Assembly (NCBI GenBank): GCA_012845835.1
Contig: JABAKD010000004.1
Span: 10,420,022 to 10,484,021, forward strand
DNA: 64,000 bases
From: Undaria pinnatifida
Lineage: Eukaryota; Sar; Phaeophyceae; Laminariales; Alariaceae
Reading direction: 5' to 3'
Each line of letters opens with the position of its first letter. Within the stretch, counting starts at the first letter, position 1. The notes under the pieces were generated by a model. It had not been told where the DNA came from. It made no database searches and saw nothing but the letters and a program-made list of their open reading frames with translations. Shown piece by piece: positions 31,118 through 42,075 of the stretch. The translations under genes and the position numbers were made by a program.

Positions 31118-31476
31118 ATTAGAGGTATTAAGGTATACCGTTTTTTGGCGGAAACGATTTTTGAATGGCGAAGCTCCTAAACCCTCGTCGGAATTTCGTT
31201 ACTTAGTTTTCTTTTTACCATAATTTTCGTTTCGTAATAGGCCATGGGATTTTCATCCGGTCTATATAGCACCTTTTCCCCCCCCTTGAAATCAGTATTT
31301 GCCTTAGAGGGCGCTTGGAGAGGCCTTCGAGGGGCCTTCGAGGGGCCTTGGAGGGGCCTTGGAGGGGCCTTGGAGGGGCTTTGGAGGGGCCTCTGGAGGG
31401 GCCTTGGGGGGGGGGCTTAACCTCCTAAAATGGAGAGCATAAAAAAAAGAGGTTCACCCTTGCTCGTAGCGCACGG
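31118..31476 (-). mobile_element. Eroded M-family MITE with a 12-bp internal repeat
   Basis: ATTAGAGGTATTAAGGTATACC, then TGGCGGAAACGATTTTTGAA, CGTCGGAATTTCG and GGCCATGGGATTTTCATCCG, ending CTTGCTCGTAGCGCACGG. It is back to back with the previous copy. GAGGGGCCTTGG repeats about eight times at 31305-31420 where other copies have the gene-free GGGAGCTTAAG block. Confidence 0.65.
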
Positions 31477-31939
31477 CAGAAGGGATAATCTGTTGTTAAT
31501 GAGCGGTCGCCCTCAGAAGGAAGATGAAGCTGGTGTGCCACAACCGCACCGTTATTAGCAGCATTAGTTGTAGCGTAAGTCATGGCCGCGGTCTTTGGAC
31601 GATAGACTCCCCCCGCATTCTTACACAGACCAAGAAAGGGAGGGAGGGGTGGCGGGGCGGGGGGGGGGGTGGCGGTGTACCCCCAATACCATGCATGCCC
31701 GTGTGAGGCTTAATTAAGACCGTAGATCCCCCAACCCCCATGCTGCTGGGACGAAGCACGTCGGACATTCGCCGACCAAAGAGAGGCAGAATTTGACTTT
31801 TCACCAAGCGCGAAGCGCCCCGTGATGAGGTGTTCAGTGACTCGCACGAAAGAGGAGCTGCATGCTATACTAAGAACCATTTGTAAGATGGACTTCGGTA
31901 TTGCTGTGTGGTTAATTTCTTGTAAGGGGATGGCAGAGT
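31477..31939. other. Unrecognised DNA with an inverted G-family echo
   Basis: GCATGCCCGTGTGAGGCTTA at 31694 and GGGACGAAGCACGTCGGACA near 31748 are inverse relatives of G module two. No gene. Confidence 0.4.
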
Positions 31940-32072
31940 TTCGAAAGGCTACGTTAAGGGTTGATCTTTCAGCGAAGAGATTGCTTCATATTTTCGCGAA
32001 TGAGAGTTTCGAAAGGTTGCGTTACCTAGGGTTGATCTTAACGAAGATATTACTTCATGTTTTCGCGAATGA
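31940..32072 (+). repeat. Tandem duplication, about 69 bp, two units
   Basis: AGTTTCGAAAGG, GGGTTGATCTT, CTTCATRTTTTCGCGAATGA occur twice in the same order. Bases 32073-32388 hold nothing recognised. Confidence 0.8.
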
Positions 32073-32388
32073 AACGTTTCTTTGTTTTCTCTGATTTCTT
32101 TCGGGAAAATATGAACACATCTTCAACCCCGGAAAAGCTCGCCTCTATATAAGTTTTTCATTTGTTCTCGAGAAAAAAAAAAACAGAATTTTAGGTACAA
32201 GGGCGTAGATAATCGGGCAGCCACACCGCTCAAGCTGTGGCACCACTCGCGAGCACACAAGACGGAGCAGGTTCGGTCTTTAACAGGTCCTGACTAATGG
32301 CAGAAGGCGCAGTGAGTTTCCGAGCTATCTTCGTCGAGTTGACAAAGTGAACGCACCGAGGCGGCCGACCGAACGAGCTCGCCGAGGG

Positions 32389-32470
32389 CAGTAGCTGAGA
32401 CGCTTGTCGCGTTTAGCATTGTAGCGGGCAGTAGCTGAGACGTTTGTCACGTTGGGCGTTGTAGCGCGAT
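32389..32470 (+). repeat. Tandem duplication, about 39 bp, two units
   Basis: GGCAGTAGCTGAGACG, TTGTCRCGTT and GCRTTGTAGCG occur twice in direct succession. Confidence 0.8.
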
Positions 32471-32619
32471 AAGTTGGTGGACTTCACTCCCCATGGCACC
32501 GACACCTGCCTACGAGTCAGGCAGACTTCAGCGGGACAACCCACACGGGTGACTTCGGCGAGCGTTGCCGCTGTACTAGCGGTTCTGCGCCGGGTGGAAA
32601 CTTGTCTTGCGAGCCAAAT

Positions 32620-33150
32620 GAGCAGAGATACACAATGTTGTGTGTGTATTTCAACCATTTCACCCCAGCCAGTGACATCACTAGCCATTAGGGAGCAGTC
32701 ATCGGTATATTTCGTATGGATTAGGGTCATAGGGTTAGGGTCAGTTCCATCCATTGTGAAAACACACAATAACGTAGGACACCCCAAATGAGGCTCGTAC
32801 TCGCTAAGATTCAACCCTCCTCGTGTTGATCTCGGTAAAATCTCGAAATTGCATCAAAACCTGAAATAATGTTCGTATCGGTAAAATACACCCTCAGGGA
32901 GGGGGGGGGGGGGGGGAGGGTACTCATTTCATGGACAGCCGACATCGCGTGCACCAACCGCGGGTGTCCTACAACATTGTATTTTTCACAATGGATGGAA
33001 CTTACCCTAACCCTATAACCCGAGTCCATACGAAATATACCGATGAATGCCCCCTAGTGACGTCACCGGGGTGAAATGGTTGAAACAACACAACAACACA
33101 ATACAAGGAGGGTAAAAGACAACAATGTGTACGAGTATCTCTGCCAAGCG
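32620..33150. repeat. T-family inverted pair with telomere-like units
   Basis: The left arm 32620-32797 has CAGAGATACACAATGTTGTG, TTTCAACCATTTCACCCCAG, GTATATTTCGTATGGATTAG, GGTTAGGG and CCATCCATTGTGAAAA. The right arm 32966-33150 carries the inverse order, with AACCCTATAACC. The spacer holds a G run of about 16 at 32900 next to GTACTCATTTCATG, the inverse of a G-family end. Arms of 150-180 bp could pair into one hairpin. Confidence 0.8.
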
Positions 33151-34088
33151 CGAAGCAGGGCCACGTTCGGAGGAGAAATTTTAGATTTTTTTTTTTGTTT
33201 TTCGTTTCCAACGGCTTAGGGTCACGCGCGAGCACCTACCGCATGCGATACACCAGCGTTTTGTTTGCGGGTCTTCGCGATTCTGTGGGCTCTATTTTTA
33301 TTTGTCGAAATATTTCGCGACGTCGCCGTGCAATTGCTCGTTGGAATTCGTTGTCAGCGCCAAAAACTGTTGACTCAAAAGTTCAACCACTACCGTGGAA
33401 TGGCTCGATCGGGGGTCCGAGAGGATAAAATGGCCGGCATCGACCAAGGCGATGCTGTGTATGGTCTCGCTTTCATTTTTTTATCAGAGTAAAGCCATCT
33501 TCACAAGAAAAAATGTAGGAGTCTTGAATCTGGTATCTGGAATCCGTAGTCTCGCCGTGGAGCAAGCTGTGGAGATCTTGTGAGGCCATGTATGTGCCTC
33601 TGCGATGTTTAATTAGCATGAAAGTTCCAACTCTTCCCCCCCCCCGCCCCTTCGCCCCCCTCCCCCCCCCCGGGGGGATATCGGCGAAAATAGAAATTCG
33701 AGGTTCAAGATTCCTCTGGATTCCGAAAAAGACCACAACAAGAGACAACTACATATTGGAAATTGGAAGCCTGCACGCACCCCGAAAAGACAAGTTTTTT
33801 TTTGTTGTTGCCTTGGAAGGAAAAAAACACGGCCTCGGTCGCTCCGCGCCCTCGTTCTTGCTGCTTCATTCGAATGAGCACGGCTCTACGCCGCTAGGGA
33901 TGAAGACGGGCCCATGCCATCATGGCTAGCTTTTGGTCAGTGCTGTGGTCACTATGTCCTCTGGGGGCTTTCCTTGGGGCGGTTCGACGAGGGGGGGGCT
34001 TGCACTTTTCAGCGTAAGCATTCGTCACCAACATAACTCGTCGAGATCGAGGGGCTAGATCTACCCATATATGCTCGTTACGTAGCAC
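33151..34088. other. Unrecognised DNA
   Basis: C-rich tract at 33638-33675. Small frames at 33195-33583 and 33588-33929 show no motif or repeat-independent support. Confidence 0.45.
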
Positions 34089-34093
34089 GTCAC

Positions 34094-34390
34094 GAAGCGT
34101 GCTGCGATAGACAGAGGTGCACACCACTTTTTTTTTTCAGGTTCCTCAATTTGGGAGCTTAAGACATCTCTGAGGCGAAAACTGATCCTCGGAGAACAAA
34201 AAAAAAAAATCTGCTCTTCCACCACATGAAAAACCCCATTGCCTGATACGTACACAACGAGAACCATCATTTTTGATGCAAAACAAAAATTGCGTATTAT
34301 ATATTTTTTTTCCGACGATTTTGGGTTAAGAAGCCCCGCCATTCAGAAAACGTTTCATAAAAAAAATGCTACCACCGTCGTAGCACGCGT
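34094..34390 (+). mobile_element. M-family MITE with a possible target duplication
   Basis: Ends GAAGCGTGCTGCGATAGACA and CCGTCGTAGCACGCGT. GTCAC lies immediately outside both ends (34089-34093 and 34391-34395), a good 5-bp duplication candidate. The interior is the model order: CCTCAATTTGGGAGCTTAAG, AACTGATCCTCGGAG, TACACAACGAGAACC, CCGACGATTTTGGGTTAAGA, CGCCATTCAGAAAACGTTTC. Confidence 0.87.
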
Positions 34391-34443
34391 GTCACCTAGC
34401 GCTCGAATGGGCAGCGCTATATGGCCAACATGTAGTAGGTACC

Positions 34444-34750
34444 CGGTCGCCCCGGTGGCGTATCAGGTTATCCTCGAGCCTTGTATAGGTCGGTTTCGTG
34501 AGTTCGAATCCCCCCGAGTGCATGCTCGTATAAATTCGTGGGGACTTTTTCTTGCGCACAAATTGACTCTCGGAAAAAGCGCGAGAGCGTGAGTTAGCAA
34601 CGCTCGATGAAAAACCGACGAGCAGTGGGATTGCTGAACCCTATGCGCGATGAAAAAAAATTGAAGGCAAGAACCGGGGGGAAGAAGGGACGACACAAAC
34701 ATGTGACCACGGCTTGTCCAGAAGCTGGAAAGTAGAAGTGTGAAAAAAAA
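34444..34750 (+). mobile_element. SINE-A copy, best preserved
   Basis: GGTCGCCCCGGTGGCGTATC, AGGTTATCCTCGAGCCTTGT and B box GTGAGTTCGAATCCCC form a tRNA-like head of about 80 bp. The body follows with GTGGGGACTTTTTCTTGCGC, AAGCGCGAGAGCGTGAGTTA, GCAACGCTCGATGAAAA, GAGCAGTGGGATTGCTGAAC, GGCAAGAACCGGGGGG, TGTGACCACGGCTTGTCCAG and a short A tail. GGTAC borders both sides and may be the target duplication. Confidence 0.92.
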
Positions 34751-35033
34751 GGGTACTGGCTAGTCCAATATATGATTCGATCCCCGATGTGAATTTTTAA
34801 GGTACAAATTTGTTGGATGCCTACTACGAGCCCATGGGGATTGTGTGCGTAACACGGTACGGATAATAGCTATCAAGCAAACCAGAGACACGTCACCCAG
34901 CAGGCTGAGTTTTCGTACTTGGGAGAGGGTACGTTCTCCACCAACCTCAGGATAGCGGCTCCCGGATTTCTTGTTTTTCTCGTACAATGTAAGCCCGCCT
35001 TTCTTAGAACCCTGTTTTTCTATGTAACATGCA
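34751..35033. other. Unrecognised DNA
   Basis: No repeat or gene identified between the SINE and the next MITE. Confidence 0.45.
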
Positions 35034-35312
35034 GGACGCATTCTACACCAGAGGTAGCACTTTTCCGTCTGAAATGTTTTCTGGATGACGGGGAGTTCCT
35101 TAACCCAAAATCGTCGGGGAAAAAAAAAATAATGGGCCATTTTTTTTTGCATGGTTCACTCGTTCGTTGTGTACCTAGGCCATGGAATTTTTCATCCGGT
35201 GTTACGTAGAAGTTTTTTTTTGTCTCCAAATCAGTTTTTGGGAGATGTCGTAAGCTCCCGAATCACGGAACCTCGGAAAAAAAGTGATGTGAACCTTTAT
35301 CGTGGCCCGCGT
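35034..35312 (-). mobile_element. M-family MITE
   Basis: Left GACGCATTCTACACCAGAGG, right CTTTATCGTGGCCCGCGTG. On the minus strand: CTCCCAAAAACTGATTTGGA, CACCGGATGAAAAATTCCAT, GGCCTAGGTACACAACGA, CCCGACGATTTTGGGTTAAG, GTCATCCAGAAAACATTTCA. Single core, no coding capacity. Confidence 0.82.
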
Positions 35313-35454
35313 GTTTTTAAGTGGATACACACTAGACTCCGTGTACTGCTGCAGATACCTCCCGTTAGATGTTGAAGTAATAGTTATTGTCGTGTTGCTG
35401 GTGTGTTTCGTTGCTCATGGTGTTGTTGAAGCTGACTGTTGTCGATGTTTTCGG

Positions 35455-35666
35455 GGTATCATGTTGTTGTTGTTGTTGGTGTTGCTGTTGTAGTTGTTGG
35501 TGTTGCTGTTGGTGGACGCCGTTGTTGTTGTGGTTGTTGTTGTTGTTCGGGGTGGCGCGTTGCTTGAAATAGCGTGGCAGGGCCGATGCGCCTTTTCCTG
35601 CGATAACGTCTCCTCGTTTTTTTTCGCCGTGGATCAGCGGGGAGGGGGGGGGGGGGGGGGGGGGGC
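35455..35666. repeat. Imperfect (TTG)n and a long G run
   Basis: GTT/GCT triplets at 35460-35555, and about 27 G with one interruption at 35640-35666. Runs this long are prone to replication and assembly error. Confidence 0.85.
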
Positions 35667-36819
35667 ACACAAGGGGAAACGCGCCTTCTCGTGCCATGCT
35701 GTTTTTCTATGCCACGTATTATGCAGTCTAATTAATAGTGATAGCTATCGCTAGGAACTTGCCCGGTAGGGCACATTTAAATGTCGTCAAAAGTTAGGTG
35801 CGCGTTCTGTTTGGTCGGCGGCGGCGGGCGTACGGTATCATAATCCAGCCTGATCGCGAATGGGGTCCCTGTTTTTTGGCAAAGAGGCGAATATTTTTCA
35901 ACTGTTACTCGTTAGGGATTCCACAAATCCATTCTAGAGGGATTGCCTGGTGCGCGTAGCAAAACGTTTCTGTTGGCCACCCGACACGTACTACTGGCTG
36001 TATGTGCGGCATGCAGTTATAAAGTAACGTCGATCAATCCTCACGACAAAAAGCAAGCGCACTTCAAGTGCTACCTGCGCTCTTCTTGTAGGACAGGCGT
36101 CTCCTTCGACGAGCCTATAGAATAATGATAGACTAATCATCACCTTTGCAGCGGACAACTTAAACACCCCTCGGAAAAGAAAAAGGCCACGAAACCGTCG
36201 ACCACCTGGCGGCGAGCGTCATCGTCGGAGACGGACGGGGGGGGGTCCTTATCAAGGAAAGTCTTCTTGTCAAGAGCACGTTTTCCAGAGAGCTGGGAAC
36301 CGCCCTGATCGCGATTTCGCGGTGCAGGTGCACCGACACAAACTCAAGCCACGAGACCGCCAGGCCGACACACACACGGAAAGGGGGGAAAAAAGGGGAA
36401 GGCTGAAGGATTACCGCCCACGGTGTGGGTCTGACAAGTACCGCATAAAACACGCAACACAACACACCCCCTGGGACAAAATTCTAACCAAATTTTATCG
36501 AAATCCTCGAGGGGTACACGCAACTAAAAATGGTGGCATGTTTTGGCATCGGAAACTATCTCGGACGCGTAATAAAAAATAGGACAGGATACTGGGCCAC
36601 GTTTTGGCGAAGACGTGGCTCATTCGCGGTGCTCCTCAACTAATGATCACACTACTATGTACCCTCACACTGATAGTAGTATCGTCGGAACACCAATTAC
36701 TTGTGCTGTATATTGTAAACTTGTTGTTCGTCTAGAGGCTGTGGGGTTTGACGATCGTGATTGTTGTACTTTTATTTTCTAGCAAATAATCAGCGAACAT
36801 TGGGTGAGAGGTTTTCCCC
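35667..36819. other. Unrecognised DNA
   Basis: No repeat copies or supported genes. A weak minus-strand frame at 36160-36465 has no recognisable motif. Confidence 0.45.
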
Positions 36820-36902
36820 TTTAGAGTCCCAGAACCCCTCTCTATACTAATTCCGAGTAACCTGTCCTCAAAAACAGGTTTCCAGTTGAAGAGGCGTTAA
36901 GT
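36820..36902 (+). repeat. F-family dispersed repeat
   Basis: TTTAGAGTCCCAGAACCCCT, CTCTATACTAATTCCGAGTA, CTCAAAAACAGGTTTCCAGT and TGAAGAGGCGTTAAG. The cleanest F copy. Confidence 0.7.
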
Positions 36903-37109
36903 GAGGAGAGAGCATCAGAAAATAATAGGCACGCCTCTACCGGTGGGAGCGTGTGTCCTCGACGCTTCCTTTTCCATAAGACACATCGATCGGCGTTTGC
37001 GCACTCTACCCCTCCCTGCTGCCGAAAAAAGCAGGCTAGGGGCAAGGCGTCCGGCGGGGGTGTGGCGTCTTTTTTTGTGGTGCACGGAAGATGCGTCGGA
37101 ATAATATAT

Positions 37110-37625
37110 TATGAAAACTAAGATACACTCCAGCTGTGAGATCGAATATTTTGTCGAAACTCATCTTTGCAAGCTGTGTGTGATACTCCGATCGCGCGTA
37201 TTACGGGTTGTGTGTCCTCATTAAGGATATAGGTCGGCGACTCCCCTTGCAACTACCGTGTAGCTATCAGGGTCAACAGGGTGATGTTAGGCAGTCTGTG
37301 CACGGAAACTGTAAAACCCGTTTCTGAGGGGGACAAAATATGACAGCTGTGGAAGGAAATGCATCAGTTTATCAAGTGAATACTGTGAGTCGAATAACCG
37401 GTGAGGGGAGGGCGGAGTTTTTGAGGACGTGGGGGCCTGATCTTGATCAAAAGGGGGGCGGGAGGGGGGAAGGGGGGGGGAGGGGACGGGTGAGCCGGTC
37501 AATTTGTGCGTGGAAACTATAAATCCTTTTTGTGGGGGGGACGGGGGGGAATGTGGCGGGGGGGACGGGGGGCGGGGGGTAGGCTTTAGGTCGCATAAAT
37601 GTAGGGATTTGCTATACGCGTGGTG
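37110..37625 (+). mobile_element. R-family element, long copy 2
   Basis: Begins AATATATTATGAAAACTAAG, ACACTCCAGCTGTGAGATCG, then the same order as 20741-21300, including ATGCATCAGTTTATCAAGTG, ATAACCGGTGAGGGGAGGGC, a shorter G-rich zone and TTTAGGTCGCATAAATGTAG. Close agreement over more than 450 bp points to a fairly recent common source. Confidence 0.85.
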
Positions 37626-37959
37626 CTAGTCTATCTAGGCGATGGTGCGGATGGCGGGGAAGGAGGGGGCGTTGGGGGCGGGGGTGGGTGGGAATTGCAG
37701 CAGCGGCATGGAAGGCTCTAAAACGATAACGAGGCGATATCCAGGGCATGGAAGTGTTGATTACTCTGACAGATTTCGATATTAGGTGGGGCGTTTAAGC
37801 AAGAGAAAGCGAGGGAAAAAGAAAAAAAAAGAAGCATATACTTCGAAGTATATAGCAGGAGGACCCAAGGCGTTGTAGATGGCACAAGGTGCAACACACT
37901 GAGGTGTATGTATATATACTACCACGTAGAGCAGTAGTAGGGTTCTCTCCGTGACGCCG

Positions 37960-38110
37960 GTATGCACCGGCCGAAAAAAAAACGGCACTGTTATAATATA
38001 CATAGCGGCAACCGGCGGTACCACATGCGTATCACTGTACTCGCACGAGAGCTTGTCCCAATTGGCGCCGCCAAACCACTTCACAGGCGCTACAGCGGAC
38101 GATCGGTCCT
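37960..38110. repeat. Fragment related to the 30486-30673 element
   Basis: CATAGCGGCAACCGGCGGTA and CACTTCACAGGCGCTACAGC resemble CTATAGCGGCAACCGGCACA and TTTCACTGGCACTATAGCGG there. Terminal TGGTCCCTCT repeats were not found. Bases 37626-37959 hold a GGGGGCG-rich tract. Confidence 0.5.
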
Positions 38111-38381
38111 ATTACGGTACTCAACCGCCGCCACAGAGGGAGCAGCTACTGAAAACACACTACTACTCTACTGCAGTGACAGTGGGGAAAGCAAATATGA
38201 CGGGGGCACGTACTATACCCTACTAATCAGACCAAGTATATGGGTGCTATAAATAGTGGAAAATATGTATCTGGTATAGGTTTTTCGCCCTGATCGTGGA
38301 TTCCGATTATTAAAGCTCCCCAGTAATAGTAGTAGTAGTAATAGTATCCCCCGGGACAGTTAGTGGTGGCCCGCATTGAAG

Positions 38382-38698
<317 letters not shown>

Positions 38699-38760
38699 TT
38701 ATCCTCCTCCGGCGGATGGGGCAAAATAAAGCCTAAGCTCACCACACTTCCACGTATTTT
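38699..38760 (-). repeat. W repeat bordering the microsatellite
   Basis: On the minus strand ACGTGGAAGTGTGGTGAGCT, TAGGCTTTATTTTGCCCC and ATCCGCCGGAGGAGGATAAA lead into (TAA)n. It matches 21690-21735, where the tail is (ACT)n. Confidence 0.75.
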
Positions 38761-39884
38761 GAAGGAATGTGCTTTAAGAAATCAAGGCTCGATGGGCTTT
38801 AGTAAAAATTCTAAAATCGGCGTAAGAAAGACAGCTCAAAGTGGGCAAAAACATACCTGGGGTGCACTTGAAAATAAATGCTTGAAAACAATAACAATAA
38901 TAGAAGAAAAGCGCGACGACGATCAACGCCCAACCGAGACTAACAAATGAGGACACTCCGGAACGTGGGACACTTGTACTACATTAATAATAAACAGGAG
39001 ATGCTGTGAAAAGGGTTGAATTTGAGCCGAGAAATTCATAACAAGAAACTGCCATTCACTTGAGACATATTGAGTTCCTGAGGGAACCCAAATTAAGCCT
39101 TGAACGCCTTCACGACTGGAAAGCATTTTTTTGCAAAGATACTTGAATTTATAAAGGGAGAGATTTGGGGGTTCTAATTAAGGGGTTAATAATGCTGGAC
39201 ACCAAAATTGATGCTCTTTAACAGCGGATTCCCACCGTATGTAAAGGGGCAGAGGCGCCTTCGCGTGGGGCAGACACGTAGACGCGCAGGGGAAATATAG
39301 AGGGGAGGAGAAGGGTTTGATTGGGTGAGAGCGATGGCATTGGGTAGGTGTGCGAGGACGTTCTTTGTCAGCATTCGAGCAGCACTACTACTGCTACTAT
39401 TCCTACTACAAGTATATTATACTTGCCGTGGAAAAGGAGACATGAGTATGGAATTGTTCTAAGACTGGACTGCGCTGCTTTCTTTCGTTATATTTTCCCA
39501 ATTATTTTTATCTTTCTTCGCACATGCCTCGCATTTTATTCCGGCTTCGTCCCTTTTCGTCCCAGGTCCGGCGGAGTCACACGGCAGCCCCCCCCCCCCC
39601 CCCCCGCGCCAACACACACTACGTACGGTGGATATATGGTGGACAGTATCCACTTATTTTTAGCACGACGAGAAGGATACAGCCCTTTTCTCCCCCCGTC
39701 GACTCGCCCGTCGAATCTCTGTGCACATGTAATAATACAAACATATGCATACACACGCCACACATACTCTACTGGTATCATATACCGGGTACCTGGTAGG
39801 CGCTATTTGCATGAATTAATGTAATTTGCGCAACAAGAGAACGCCCCTTGGGGGCTGGTAGCGCGGTGATAGACGTTGTTGTGA
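38761..39884. other. Unrecognised DNA with a 20-bp C run
   Basis: C run at 39587-39606. No gene or repeat family was identified. Confidence 0.45.
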
Positions 39885-40010
39885 TCCTTCAACTATTTCA
39901 ACTCAGCCAGTGACTTCATCAGGGAACACTCCGACCGGTATTACTTCGTACCAGTATTGGTTAGGGTTAGGGTTAGGGTTAGGGCTGGTTCCATCCATGG
40001 TGAAACACAC
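39885..40010 (+). repeat. T-family repeat with (TTAGGG)4
   Basis: CAACTATTTCAACTCAGCCA, GTGACTTCATCAGGGA, TATTACTTCGTACCAGTATT, GGTTAGGG repeated four times at 39958-39984, then CTGGTTCCATCCATGGTGAA. The flanks match the arms of 32620-33150, so the telomere-like block travels with the repeat. Confidence 0.82.
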
Positions 40011-41412
40011 ATGTATGTGCACATTGTCAATCAAAAATGTACCAGGTAGAACTTTTTGGGGGGCTCGAACTCTCACTCGCGAAATCCTTCATTATTTTAG
40101 TAGTCACGAGCTTTTTCGTGATACCACTCTTTGACCACCCCACTGCGGATGCCAGCTGTGCTGCCGCTGTGCGCTGTGCACCATCATCTATCTGTTCATT
40201 GTGTCGGAAGCATGGAACAAGCTAATGAGGGGAAAAAAAAAAAAATCGTCAACATCTTGAAACAACCCAAACATCCCGAGAAGCATCAGCTACCAGCACA
40301 TTGTACAAGCTGATATTATACCGGGGTACCATGAACAACACAACAAACGGCAGAAAGACAGAAAACGCACGGTAACCAAACATGTAGCGTTCGATATGCG
40401 AAGCCTTTTTCTAGAGTGCAAGCAAGTCTCTGTGTTTTCTGTACAAGCAATTCTGTACCTCATAGACTATAATACATAAATAAATGATCATTGGCCACCA
40501 CCGGGTACTACGTGTACATTACTACATACAGTCTTTTTTCTCTTCTTGTTCTTCTATCTGTCTGACTGATCAAGCTTCGCCTTTTCAATCTCCTTGTAAC
40601 AGTCAGTAGTAGTAGTCTAAATCTTTGATGTACTTGACAAATTGTGAAGAATGTATGTAGTCTAGACTATAGGCTAATGGCTACTAATCGTCAATACCCC
40701 TCTAATTCAGCTGTGTCGAAACCGCCGACTCCATCCCTACACCCCATCACATGACACGAATCAAGCAGGCAGTAAATAATGTGGGTGTGCCCCCCCCCCC
40801 CCCCAATGCCTTTTTTGGGGGGGCGTGGACTCCACGAGACCGCGCGGCGACCTCTGCATGCAACAAACGGGGAATCGGCGCTCCTTCTTGTGAATCAGTA
40901 TAGTCTTTATATCATCTTTAACGACCAGGCTTACAGATTTGCACGTACACTCAATACTGCCCCTGCCGACCTCGAGAGCAGACCTCGAGGTTCCCAAAGG
41001 GTTGGGTTGGGGTTAGGGTCACAACATAGTAAGGAGTACGCAATGGCTGCGCTCGATTGTGAATTTAGACACTACCTCTGTCTGGTACTTTTTTTACGTA
41101 CGCGAAACGTGTGGGAGAAATCCTTTGGAAAACCCCTTTTTATTAACAACACCTTTTTCTTCGGAACGAGCCCCCGTGCCCACGAACTAAGAAAATCAGA
41201 CTTTATCGTCTTTGTCATGTAAGTCTGTCGTACTCTGTATCACGCGGTACGTACTATCTGTACCGCAGAACAAGAAAGATTACCGCCCCTGTGGGCCCAA
41301 ACTCCACCCCTTCCCCCCCCCGGCCCCCACCGCCCTCACCGCCCCCGTCTCACAGCTATTCAGATGTGAGTTAGACCAGTTGAGTGGTCAATGCTCGACT
41401 TTCCAATTATAT
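40011..41412. other. Unrecognised DNA with short C and telomere-like runs
   Basis: C run at 40791-40804 and GGGTTGGGTTGGGGTTAGGG at 40999-41018, a degenerate telomere-like word. No gene supported. Confidence 0.45.
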
Positions 41413-41724
41413 ATTTTCTTCACACGTCTACTTACAGCTGCAGGACAAGCCGTGGGGTCACAGGTGTTTTCCCTTCTTCGCCCCGGTGCTTGCCTTCAAT
41501 TTTTATCGCGCTGAGGGTTCTGCAATCCCACTGCTCGTCGATGTTTCATCGAGTGTTGTTGATAATTCACGCTCTCGCGCTTTCCGCAAGTCAGTTGGTG
41601 CACAAGAAAAAATCCCAACGATTTTTCTTTTGTACGAGTAAGTATGCACTCGGCGGGGCTCGAACTCGCGAAACTGACCTAAAACAGGCTCGAGGATAAC
41701 CTGATACGCCACCGGGGCGACCGG
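41413..41724 (-). mobile_element. SINE-A copy
   Basis: On the minus strand GGTCGCCCCGGTGGCGTATC, AGGTTATCCTCGAGCCTGTT, B box GCGAGTTCGAGCCCCGCC, then TTGGGATTTTTTCTTGTGCA, AGCGCGAGAGCGTGAATTAT, GCAGTGGGATTGCAGAACCC and TGTGACCCCACGGCTTGTCC. The A tail is weak. Confidence 0.88.
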
Positions 41725-41939
41725 TTCTTCCATATACGAGTACGAGTACGTCGTACTCTGAAGCAGGAGGAGCACCTGATACAATACGCAAGAAAGATTA
41801 CAAAACACACGTTCATCAGAATACAATTGGGGGACCCGCCGCCGTCAAGTCCCAACGCACGCACGGCAGTCAGTCTCGTCGGCGTACGTACGTACTACTA
41901 CTACGTCCACCGGGCAGGAGTATACCGTAGTCTAGTCTT

Positions 41940-42075
41940 GTGCGCCTTCTTCGTATCGCGCGTTTTTAGGCGGGAAAGCGTAGTATTTCCAGGACGAATT
42001 TCGTTTTTATTTGGTTTTTCGGATCTTCCTGGGCCCCAGCACCTTTGTAGATGTTTGACAAGAGTTATAATGTGA
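41940..42075 (+). repeat. Q-family repeat, copy 2
   Basis: TGCGCCTTCTTCGTATCGCG, GGGAAAGCGTAGTATTTCCA, GGACGAATTTCGTTTTTATT, TTTTCGGATCTTCC, CAGCACCTTTG and AGATGTTTGACAAGAGTTAT. It lacks the (CAA)n that ends 19170-19362. Confidence 0.7.
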
